Assembly: GCA_026984035.1 (NCBI GenBank)
Contig: JALSSW010000126.1
Span: 1 to 47,745 of the forward strand
Reading direction: 5' to 3'
Length of the DNA: 47,745 bases
Source: Planctomycetota bacterium
GTDB taxonomy: Bacteria; Planctomycetota; UBA1135; GCA-002748355
Positions 25,047-32,442 of this stretch are shown piece after piece. Positions within the stretch are counted from its first letter, which is position 1. Each line of letters starts with the position of its first letter. The position numbers and the translations under genes are program-made. Under the pieces are notes generated by a model. That model was not told where the DNA came from, did not search any database, and was given only the letters and a program-made list of their open reading frames with translations.

Positions 25047-26081
25047 TTATTTGCCGAATTGGATTTCAAGGCCGTTTGTCAGCCCAGCTTTGTTCGTTCC
25101 GGGGATCACAACTCCCATGGTCATATAGACATGGACACCGCTGAAGTTGGCGATGGCGCTTGCATTCAAAGGGAAGCGTGCCTGCCCCCCGACTTTGGGA
25201 AGAAGGCCAATGATGACAGGGGACAAGGGGTCGAGCCAATAGGAGCAAGCAAAGATTTTTGCCGCGCCATTCCCAGGTTTTGGCCCCACAAAGAAGATTG
25301 CAAATTCTTGGGGGGAAAGGGTGCGATCGATTCCAACGGAAAAGTTTTTGGCCCCTGAAGCGGGGATTCCGATCGCGGTTAGGTTGGCTAGGGTTGAAAG
25401 TCCGCTATTGCAAGAAGTCCCATAGGTTTTGACAAAAGCTCCACCTGTATTCCCCTTTCCGGGAGTAGGCGTACCGTCTAGGAACCATTCTTTACCGCTA
25501 TGGATTTTTCCAAGGGTCGAATAGTCATATGCCAGGGAGGGGAGGGGGGTCCCGGAGGGGACTGGAGCAAAGCTGTTTTTTAGCCAGAGATTGTTTACAC
25601 CTGCGAGCGTCTCCCTTTTGAAGCCGGAGGTCCCCCAAGAAACCCAGTCCTTAAAAGATGAAGCTGTGTTCATCTTTGTGTTGCTTTGGGTATTCATCAA
25701 CGCAAGGGCACCTTTGGAGGGATCAAGGCTTTCTGCAAAAAGCCCAAACAGGAAATGGAAGACCGTATTGCCCGTGTACAGATCCGTCTTAGTCGAAGGC
25801 TTGATGGGGGATAGCCAATGGACCCGAAGGAAGGCTCCTCCATCAATCTGGGTTCCTTTGGGGAAGCCGAACCAATAATTCTGTGGTTTGTTCTTGGTGA
25901 GCGTTGCTTGGTAGATCGACCAACCCGTCAGGGTGAATGTTTTTTGGGTCGGGTTGTAAATCTCGATCCATTGGTCCTTGGAATCGAATCCGATCTCGCT
26001 GATGACAACTTGAGAACGAATGGTGCTAGTGATCAGGGCCGAGGTGAGCAACAGGCCACCGATGCTGAGGGCAGCTTTCAT
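25047..26081 (-). CDS. Secreted lamin-tail-domain (LTD) protein
   Basis: A 344-residue exported protein. A signal peptide (about 1-24, LSIGGLLLTSALITSTIRSQ) is followed by a lamin-tail domain (about 25-175): VVISEIGFDSKDQWIEIYNP, LTGWSIYQATL, and FLRVHWLSP are the typical SEI..... WIEIYNP...DLSGW pattern. A second beta-rich domain starts near residue 225 after GGAFVKTYGTSCNSG and runs to the end; similar two-part secreted proteins with a YGxxC start are, in my recollection, common in marine Planctomycetota. LTD domains in bacteria often sit in extracellular or surface proteins with nucleases or adhesins; no catalytic motif is seen here. It converges with rsmD across 78 bp. Confidence 0.8.
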   Translation of the reverse strand: MKAALSIGGLLLTSALITSTIRSQVVISEIGFDSKDQWIEIYNPTQKTFTLTGWSIYQATLTKNKPQNYWFGFPKGTQIDGGAFLRVHWLSPIKPSTKTDLYTGNTVFHFLFGLFAESLDPSKGALALMNTQSNTKMNTASSFKDWVSWGTSGFKRETLAGVNNLWLKNSFAPVPSGTPLPSLAYDYSTLGKIHSGKEWFLDGTPTPGKGNTGGAFVKTYGTSCNSGLSTLANLTAIGIPASGAKNFSVGIDRTLSPQEFAIFFVGPKPGNGAAKIFACSYWLDPLSPVIIGLLPKVGGQARFPLNASAIANFSGVHVYMTMGVVIPGTNKAGLTNGLEIQFGK

Positions 26082-26516
26082 TTTGTTCCGAAGTCCTTTT
26101 GTTGAGTTGTTGTTTGGCTGGAAGCTTTACCCTTGGGGCGAAGCCGATGTCTGCCTCTTCAAACAAGGACCCCAGGGGAGTTTGTTTTGGAGGCAAGAGA
26201 TGAATAGGAGGAAAGGGGCGATTTCGCATTCTCCTCCCAAAAGGATACCACACAATCCACCCCCGTAAGGAGCTTGGATCTCTCATTTCCCAAAGCGACC
26301 GGAATTTGCCTCATCCCATGGAACACCCAATATCGGGGGGTTGGGACTGGGATCTGTCGGGCCGATTGGGAGGGGCTTGTGGGGCCGGTGAGTTAAGTTT
26401 TGCGGCCATCCGGTCGAAGAGGAAGTGTTGAAATTGACAACAGCTCCTAGGGAAGGCGGATTTGGTCTTTTGTCGGATTCAAAGAGACGGTCCTATCGAG
26501 CTTTTGGGGGGGAGGG
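26082..26516. other. 435-bp non-coding gap with a G-run cluster
   Basis: No ORF with coding character is present between the start of the LTD gene and the small gene at 26517. At 26335-26384 the plus strand has seven runs of three or more G in 50 bases. The first four (26335-26340, 26343-26345, 26349-26351, 26359-26361) are separated by loops of 2, 3 and 7 bases, so they fit the G3N1-7 quadruplex pattern. A TTGACA lies at about 26434, without a convincing -10 box. The rest shows no structure I can name. Confidence 0.5.
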
Positions 26517-26723
26517 ATGACAAATAAACAAACTTCAAAAGAGGTTTCTACGGTTCATGACGCAGACGTAGAAGACCTTGTTGAAATGCTTTTGAATCGA
26601 CCAGGACCGAAAAAGGACCGAGTAGCCCTCATGAGGGAACTGTTCAGAAGGGGGGATGATCTTCCTGATGATGTGCTCGCCGAGGCCATGAAACGCCTTG
26701 TGAATCGAGTGCTGCATGACTGA
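26517..26723 (+). CDS. Small unknown protein (68 residues)
   Basis: A short acidic and basic helical protein. After a polar N-terminus come two predicted helices (DADVEDLVEMLLNR and RVALMRELFRRGDDLP) and a third (DDVLAEAMKRLVNRVLHD). The ATG at 26517 directly follows a G-rich GGGGGGGAGGG stretch that can serve as a ribosome-binding site, although the spacing is tight. No cysteines, no signal and no membrane segment are present. Size and helix content resemble small regulators such as anti-sigma factors, but no motif supports that. It precedes the exported TPR-like gene by 92 bp. Confidence 0.55.
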   Translation: MTNKQTSKEVSTVHDADVEDLVEMLLNRPGPKKDRVALMRELFRRGDDLPDDVLAEAMKRLVNRVLHD

Positions 26724-26815
26724 TTTGGAAAGTTCCCGAAGAGATACTCAACTTTTCATCCCTTTAGAGCCGATGGATAGTGAGTAGACGCATCCCCGAT
26801 ACCACGCGAGGAATC

Positions 26816-27697
26816 ATGAATCGGATGATCAAATCCATTTCTCTGTTTGTTGGCTTCCTATTGTTTGCCGCTCCTCTTCCCTCTCAGGGTGAAGGGTCGG
26901 TGAAAACCCCCAAGAAAACGACTCTTCAGCAGATTGAGAAGACTCCGCAGGCTTTCAAAAATCTGGCAGTTCGTATCGAAGGGTATTTTAGGGGCGTAGG
27001 CGCTCTCCATAACGCTTTTTTCACGCGATTTACTCGGGCGGATTTTGTGAATTTTGAAGTCTGGGGAACCTCTAAAAAGCTTTGGGTCAAGGAGGATTTT
27101 GACAATCCCACCCCAACTTTCTTTGTGGATAAAAGAAATGATGAGGTGATTGATTTGATCTCTCAATTAAAGCGATACCAAAAAATCGCTTGTACGGGGA
27201 TCGTTCGCAATGTCTTCCGTGGAAAGCCTTGGTTCGAAATCACTAAAATCGAAATACTTCCAAGTAAGCTAAATACGGGCACCCTTGCCCGAATGGTTCG
27301 AGGGCGGAGGCTCATGGAGCGCCGGCGGTGGAAGCAGGCTGGAAATGAATTCAATATGGCCTTTGCTCCGGGATTGGATAACGAAATAAAGGGGTGGGTA
27401 CATTTCTATTTAGGTGTCTGCCTGATGCGGGTTGGCAATGCTGAAGTCGCGTCGGAGCAGTTTCGGAGGGCTATGGCTCTGATGGGAAATCCTTCCATTG
27501 CAAAGGACCAGCTGACTTTACTGAGCCAAAACCCCAAGGCTTTGGTGGATCAGCATGTCGATGGAATCCAAATTCCCAAGAAAAACCGCCCTATGTGGGA
27601 GGCTGTGGAGATTTCGAAAGCGAAAACAGGTAAGGTTGGCGTGAGGGATCAGGCTCCTAAGAAAAGCACTTCACAGCCAGCGAATCCAAATAAGTAG
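26816..27697 (+). CDS. Exported protein with OB-like N-domain and TPR-like C-domain
   Basis: A 293-residue protein. The ATG at 26816 has GAGGA five bases upstream and gives a proper signal peptide (MIKSISLFVGFLLFAAPLPS); a GTG at 26780 would spoil it. Residues about 35-140 form a beta-rich domain (FKNLAVRIEGYFRGVG, KIACTGIVRNVFRGKPWFEI) whose spacing resembles OB-fold domains in exported proteins. Residues about 155-240 contain a TPR-like pair (RWKQAGNEFNMAFAPG and LGVCLMRVGNAEVASEQFRR). The C-terminus is Lys/Pro-rich and disordered. Function is unknown; the layout suggests a periplasmic binding or scaffold role. Confidence 0.7.
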   Translation: MNRMIKSISLFVGFLLFAAPLPSQGEGSVKTPKKTTLQQIEKTPQAFKNLAVRIEGYFRGVGALHNAFFTRFTRADFVNFEVWGTSKKLWVKEDFDNPTPTFFVDKRNDEVIDLISQLKRYQKIACTGIVRNVFRGKPWFEITKIEILPSKLNTGTLARMVRGRRLMERRRWKQAGNEFNMAFAPGLDNEIKGWVHFYLGVCLMRVGNAEVASEQFRRAMALMGNPSIAKDQLTLLSQNPKALVDQHVDGIQIPKKNRPMWEAVEISKAKTGKVGVRDQAPKKSTSQPANPNK

Positions 27698-27824
27698 GAC
27701 AAGATCGCATTCTTCATGGAACGGAAGACTTGAAAATGGAGGGTTAAGTCGACCCAGGATTCTTGGACGGAGATCGAGAAAGAATTAAGAGTTTTTTTCT
27801 CACTTGCTTTCGTCTTCATTGCGG

Positions 27825-27856
27825 AGACCCTTTGGAAGAAACCGAAGGGTCTTTTT
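27825..27856 (+). terminator. Intrinsic terminator immediately upstream of recN
   Basis: AGACCCTT (27825-27832) pairs with AAGGGTCT (27845-27852), with a 12-nt loop, and the stem runs into a run of five T ending at 27856. The recN ribosome-binding site (GGAGGGGAA) begins only six bases later. It could end the transcript of the upstream exported gene. It could also act as an attenuator for recN, since no space remains for a promoter between it and the recN start codon. Confidence 0.7.
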
Positions 27857-27870
27857 GCTTTGGAGGGGAA

Positions 27871-29610
27871 ATGCTCGACCAAATCACGATACAAAACCTC
27901 GCTCTTCTTGAAGACGTAAGCCTGTCGCCATCTGCTGCCTTAAATGTGATCAGTGGAGAAACCGGTGGAGGGAAGTCTCTTCTGGTCCAAGCCCTCAAGC
28001 TTTTGCGGGGTGAGAAGGGGCGTCCTGGCCTTGTGCGGTTTGGCGCTTCAGCGGCTACCGTGGATGGAGTCTTTTTGTTGACCCAGGGGGAGAGATCCCA
28101 AAAGGTCCGAGATTTGTACGAAGAAGTCATGGGGGTTCCCCTTGAGGCCGATCGCTTGGTCGTTAGTCGGATCTTGGACTCAAATGGGAGGAGCAAAGCT
28201 CGGATTGATGGGCGCCCCATAACTCTGAAAAATTTGCAAGCCTTCGGTGCCCTTTTGATCGAGATCCATGGGCAGGGAGCCAATAGGACACTCGTTCGAT
28301 CCGAAACCCAGACGGAATTCTTGGACACCTTTGGCGGTCTCCGGGAAAGCCGTCATGAGTTCCGCTCGCAGCTTCATTCTCTGCGTGATCTTCATCGAAG
28401 GTGGTTGGAGGCGAGAGACAAGGAGCGTGAAAAGCGGGAGAGGGTTGAATTTTTGCGTTACTGTCTATCAGAGATAGAAGCCTTTGCTCCAGGAGAGTTC
28501 GAATATGAAGAACTCAAAGAAGAGGCTAACCTTTTGCAACACCAAGATCGTTTACGATCCAGTCTCACTCGTGGTTGGGAGCGCTTGTATGAGGGGCAAG
28601 AACTAGAAGGAGGATCGCAACCTTCTCTCTTGGAAGAAGTGGAGGCCATCATCACGGAAACCGAAGCCCTTTCGGAAATTGATACCAAGCTGGAAGGGGC
28701 GGTGCGCATCCTAAGAGAGGCATCGGTCTTGCTTGAGGAGGGGGCCAGAGAATTGAGGGATGGTTTGTCTCGGCTATCGCTGGATCGGGAGCGAATTCCT
28801 TGGGTTTCTGAACGCTTGGCGGGGTTTGAACGTCTCTTGGATCGATTTGGCCCGGGAATGGAGGAACTCTTCCAAGCAAGAAACAGGATGAAGGAAGAGT
28901 TGCTGGATCTGGAAGATCCGAAGAAGGGAATGGAGGCTCTTGGGGAAGAGTTAAAAAAACAAGAGAGGCTTGTAAAAAACATAGGGGAGTCGCTGACTAA
29001 AGCCCGAAAATTAGCTGCAAAAAAGCTCTCAGGCCTTCTCCTGGCCGAGTTGAAGGATTTGGAAATGGAGCGGGCAAGGGTTGAAGTCCGAGTCGTTGAT
29101 CATGAAGGGGGGACTCTTCTTGAGCAGGCATCGGATTTGGGCTTGAGTTCAGTTGAGGTGTTTTTGGCCCCAAACCCTGGTGAACCCCTGTCCCCACTTG
29201 CGGAGACGGCTTCGGGTGGAGAAGTTGCCCGTGTCATGTTAGCTCTAAAAAAGATTTTGGCAGATGCTGACAGAGTTCCTGTCCTTGTTTTTGACGAAGT
29301 AGACTCGGAAATCGGTGGCCGATTGGGTTTGCAGCTTGGGGCCAAGCTGGCATGGGTTGCCCGGAACCACCAGGTTTTTTGTGTAACACATCTTCCCCAA
29401 ATTGCGGCCTTTGCCGAGATGCATGTTTTGATCCGCAAGCTGGTTTCGGAGGATTCTCGAGGGGAAAGAACAACGGCGCATGTTCTTACTTTGGAGGAAC
29501 CAGACCGGGTTTTGGAGTTGGCATCGATGCAAGTGGGGAAGAGGGCTTTGGATGAAGCTTCTTTGGAGGAAGCCCGGCGGCTTCTGCATCTTGCCCGGAC
29601 CTGGTCATAA
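27871..29610 (+). CDS. recN: DNA repair ATPase RecN
   Basis: SMC-like ATPase acting in recombinational repair of double-strand breaks, 579 residues from the ATG at 27871, which follows GGAGGGGAA. An in-frame TTG at 27763 would add 36 non-homologous residues across the terminator hairpin. Walker A is GETGGGKS (29-36) in LNVISGETGGGKSLLVQALK; the family usually has GETGAGKS. The coiled-coil central region (about 150-450) is Glu/Leu/Lys-rich. The ABC signature region is LAETASGGEVARVMLALK, Walker B is VLVFDEVDSEIGG, and THLPQIAAFAEMH contains the switch His. No LexA-type operator of the E. coli or Bacillus form is visible upstream. Confidence 0.95.
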   Translation: MLDQITIQNLALLEDVSLSPSAALNVISGETGGGKSLLVQALKLLRGEKGRPGLVRFGASAATVDGVFLLTQGERSQKVRDLYEEVMGVPLEADRLVVSRILDSNGRSKARIDGRPITLKNLQAFGALLIEIHGQGANRTLVRSETQTEFLDTFGGLRESRHEFRSQLHSLRDLHRRWLEARDKEREKRERVEFLRYCLSEIEAFAPGEFEYEELKEEANLLQHQDRLRSSLTRGWERLYEGQELEGGSQPSLLEEVEAIITETEALSEIDTKLEGAVRILREASVLLEEGARELRDGLSRLSLDRERIPWVSERLAGFERLLDRFGPGMEELFQARNRMKEELLDLEDPKKGMEALGEELKKQERLVKNIGESLTKARKLAAKKLSGLLLAELKDLEMERARVEVRVVDHEGGTLLEQASDLGLSSVEVFLAPNPGEPLSPLAETASGGEVARVMLALKKILADADRVPVLVFDEVDSEIGGRLGLQLGAKLAWVARNHQVFCVTHLPQIAAFAEMHVLIRKLVSEDSRGERTTAHVLTLEEPDRVLELASMQVGKRALDEASLEEARRLLHLARTWS

Positions 29611-29677
29611 CCTGGCTTTGAATCGGGATTGGTTTAAAATTGGATTCAGTTTGGCTCCAAGCTTAACAAATACTGGG

Positions 29678-32233
29678 TTAAAGGAGGGGGAAAACGATGA
29701 GACCGATGATGAGAGCCAGGATGGCAAGAGCAATCGTGAACAATTGCCATAGGAAACTTTTTTGTTTTCTTTCCTCATTAAGCTTTTCGATCTCCCCTTC
29801 AGCAAGGCTGGCGAAAGATCTCCAACGATCTGAAATCCTTTGAGGGATTTCATGAATTCCTACGCCCTCCAGGGATTGATAAAATGAATCGCAAACTGCC
29901 AGTTTTTCTTGAGGAGATTTGGCCAGGTGGAATTTTTCTTCCCAATCCATAGCAAAAATCTCAACTCTTTGTTCTTTTAGATCTTTGAGGGTTTGTTTCC
30001 ATCGGTTTTTTGCCCCGGGATCATTTTCAGCGAGAAAATGAAGGACTTCCTCTCGCTGGTCGAGATTTTTTTTGATCAAAGAGACGGGTGCTTTTTGGTT
30101 CAGAAGTTTCTGGTGATCTTCTGCCAGCTTTCTATTTTGTTTTTGAGCCGTAAGAAGACTTTCTCTGAGGTTTTTTAGGCGTTCTACCTCGGATAGGATG
30201 GGTTTAATTGCCTCGTCCGCACCTCTTGATGCTTCGAGGGCCCGTTCCATGTCATAGAGGGCTGTTGTGAGCCTTCCACGCTCTGCTTGGTCTTTGGCTC
30301 TTGCGCTGAGCCAATGGCCTTTGTCCGCCAAGGCTTCGATCCGGATCCTAAGGGCATCTAATTGGTCATAGAGTTCTCCTCTCGTTTTTTCTTTAAGGTC
30401 GACGAGGCTGTCTAGAAACAAGATCCGGTCGGCCTCTGCCAGGTCTCGCAAAATGGGCCGGAGGGGAACAGGATCCATTCTTAGGTAATCCTCCATCCTC
30501 TTGGCGTAATGATGGCACAGAAGGGTGAGTTCTGTCCTTATTTCTTGAACTTCCTCGAAAGCCTTCCGAAGGTCGTGTCCCTGCTGGTGTTTTTGTTGAT
30601 AACCCCTCCTAGGAAAGGTTTCTTGGTAGTCCAGGAGGGTTCTTGCTAAGCGGTTAATGCTGAGATTCCCTGCGTTTTCCGGAGCTGGGTTCTTTGAAGG
30701 GAAGGATGCCATAAGTTTAAGAATTTCCGGAGTGGCTGGAGCTTGGTCTCCCAAGATTTGTAATCCTGAAAAGAGTGATTCCCGACCACGGGCCATTTGG
30801 TTTGCAAGCCACTCAGCTCGATGGAGGCGGTCCCGTAATTTTGCAATGGTGGGGTTTGCTCCAGACCAATAGTCCCCGATTTTGTTGAGAGAACGTTTTG
30901 CTTCTTCAAAGTCCATGACCTCCAAAGCACGCTGGAAGCTGCGTTCCCATTGCTGGACGTTCTTCTCTTCATGTTCCATTCTTTGATAGGAGGCATGAAG
31001 CGTTTTGCTTGTGTCAGCAATAAGGTGAGCTAAGTCCGGGTGGTCCATGGGTATCCCTGCAAGGATTTCGCAGAGGTTGATGGAGAGGCGGGCAAGGTGT
31101 TTGGCTTCGGCGAATTGCAGATCGTCCCGAAGTTGGCGGAAGCTCTCAGGGAGTTCTTGTAAAAGTTCGGGTATGCGTTTGGATGCACGAGAAAGGCGTT
31201 CTCGTGCGAGTTCGAGAAGAGGGAGATGGGAGAGGCAAATCTTAATAAGCCTTGTGAACTCCCAGGCTCCTATGAGGCGTTCCCGTGCGGAAAGCCCAGG
31301 TGGGGTTTGAGGGAGTTTGTCCAGTAGGTTCTTGAGTTTTTTTCCCCAATGATTTCTACGATGGATCTCTTTGGAAAAGGCTTCTGCTAGGTCTGGGGAG
31401 AAGCCCGGATTGGGGCATGGAGCCCCAAGAAGGAAGGTTTCAAGGCTGGCCATTTCCTCCCCTTGGGATGGAAAAACCTTAATGAGGCTGGCGATCTCCT
31501 CCAGGCTGGGGCGGAGGGCAGGTGAGGACAGAAGACGCTTGCAGGTTTCAAGAAGAAGGACAGGGGTTACAGGTCGAAGTCGGTGGAGGAGGAAGGGGAG
31601 GAAATTGTTTTGAGAATCCAGGGGGGGAATTTGGCCCACTAAAAGAAAATGTAAAATTCCACCAAGAGCATAGAGATCAAAGGCGTGGGTAGGCTTGGCT
31701 CCTAAATAAGCTTCTTTGGGTGCGAACCCATGGGTTCCTCCGGAAAATCCTTCAGTTTCTCCTTCAATGGGAGGGCTGTCGGAGAACCGGGCCTTTTCGA
31801 AATCAAGAAGAACGAGTTTGCTTTCGGTGGTGAGGAAGAGATTCGATGGGCTCAGGTCACCATGGACAATGCCAGCTCGATGAATGTCTTGTAAAATAGG
31901 AAGGATGCCATTGAGAAGTTTGAGAATTTCTCCACTTGGTAATGGCCCTTTTTCTGCAACGATTTGATGCAGATTCTTTCCCTTAAGTTTTTTAAGGTCC
32001 AAGTAAAAGCCTTCCCCGGGAATTTCACCAAAAGAGATAAGGTTTGGGAATGACTTGGAGGAGCTGTTTCTTTCCAAGGTTTGGAGCAACAGGACCTCCC
32101 TTTCAAAAGCTGCTTTGCGTTGAGGGGGGAAGGTCTTGCGAAAGACTCCTCTCGCAAAAGGTGGCTTTGAGGTTTTCTTCCCCTCGCGGGAGGAGGGGAG
32201 AGACTCTCCCGGTTCAGGCTTCTCGGGGTTCAT
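29678..32233 (-). CDS. Tail-anchored eukaryotic-type Ser/Thr kinase
   Basis: An 851-residue protein. A kinase domain occupies about residues 26-265: VFRKTF (possible ATP-anchoring K33), EREVLLLQ (helix C Glu, E45), HGDLSPSNLFL (124-134, catalytic loop with D126 and N131), and LLDFEKARF with DFE (144-146) in place of DFG. The N-lobe starts at about strand beta3, and no glycine-rich loop is present at any available start codon. After it come about 560 residues of mostly helical, Glu/Arg/Leu-rich sequence, and one C-terminal membrane helix (about 829-850, LFTIALAILALIIGLIVF). So the kinase faces the cytoplasm as a tail-anchored protein. HGD-type loops occur in active kinases, but the missing P-loop leaves activity uncertain. 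It is divergent from the sigma54 activator. Confidence 0.75.
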   Translation of the reverse strand: MNPEKPEPGESLPSSREGKKTSKPPFARGVFRKTFPPQRKAAFEREVLLLQTLERNSSSKSFPNLISFGEIPGEGFYLDLKKLKGKNLHQIVAEKGPLPSGEILKLLNGILPILQDIHRAGIVHGDLSPSNLFLTTESKLVLLDFEKARFSDSPPIEGETEGFSGGTHGFAPKEAYLGAKPTHAFDLYALGGILHFLLVGQIPPLDSQNNFLPFLLHRLRPVTPVLLLETCKRLLSSPALRPSLEEIASLIKVFPSQGEEMASLETFLLGAPCPNPGFSPDLAEAFSKEIHRRNHWGKKLKNLLDKLPQTPPGLSARERLIGAWEFTRLIKICLSHLPLLELARERLSRASKRIPELLQELPESFRQLRDDLQFAEAKHLARLSINLCEILAGIPMDHPDLAHLIADTSKTLHASYQRMEHEEKNVQQWERSFQRALEVMDFEEAKRSLNKIGDYWSGANPTIAKLRDRLHRAEWLANQMARGRESLFSGLQILGDQAPATPEILKLMASFPSKNPAPENAGNLSINRLARTLLDYQETFPRRGYQQKHQQGHDLRKAFEEVQEIRTELTLLCHHYAKRMEDYLRMDPVPLRPILRDLAEADRILFLDSLVDLKEKTRGELYDQLDALRIRIEALADKGHWLSARAKDQAERGRLTTALYDMERALEASRGADEAIKPILSEVERLKNLRESLLTAQKQNRKLAEDHQKLLNQKAPVSLIKKNLDQREEVLHFLAENDPGAKNRWKQTLKDLKEQRVEIFAMDWEEKFHLAKSPQEKLAVCDSFYQSLEGVGIHEIPQRISDRWRSFASLAEGEIEKLNEERKQKSFLWQLFTIALAILALIIGLIVFPLL

Positions 32234-32289
32234 GAATATCTTCAGTTTCTGAGGGACACAAGAGTCTACAGGATCCTGAAAGAAAGATT

Positions 32290-32398
32290 CGGTAGGATTT
32301 TGAGAAGACGGTAGGATTCGTGAGATTCTTCCGTAGGAGAGGATATCAGGAGGTCTGCTGGGCTCTGCCCTTGGGTAAACCCTCTTGGAATAAACCCC
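32290..32398. repeat. Direct repeats between kinase and sigma54 activator genes
   Basis: CGGTAGGATT occurs at 32290-32299 and again at 32309-32318, 19 bases apart, with a partial third copy CCGTAGGAGA at 32331-32340. Nearby, CTTGGGTAAACCC (32370-32382) is followed at once by CTTGGAATAAACCCC (32384-32398). Both sets lie in the 209-bp gap shared by the divergent kinase and activator promoters. Spacing near two helical turns fits an operator for a dimeric or cooperative regulator. Confidence 0.5.
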
Positions 32399-32442
32399 AG
32401 GGGGAGGCTGTGGTTCTCTTTTTTTGGGAGTACATTTCCTTT

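Noticed and set aside
26082..26516. ORFs crossing the non-coding gap before the small gene
   Set aside because: They mostly mirror neighbouring coding sequence, lack ribosome-binding sites and show no domain-like pattern.
27698..27870. LexA-type operator before recN
   Set aside because: No CTGT-N8-ACAG or GAAC-N4-GTTC palindrome is present.
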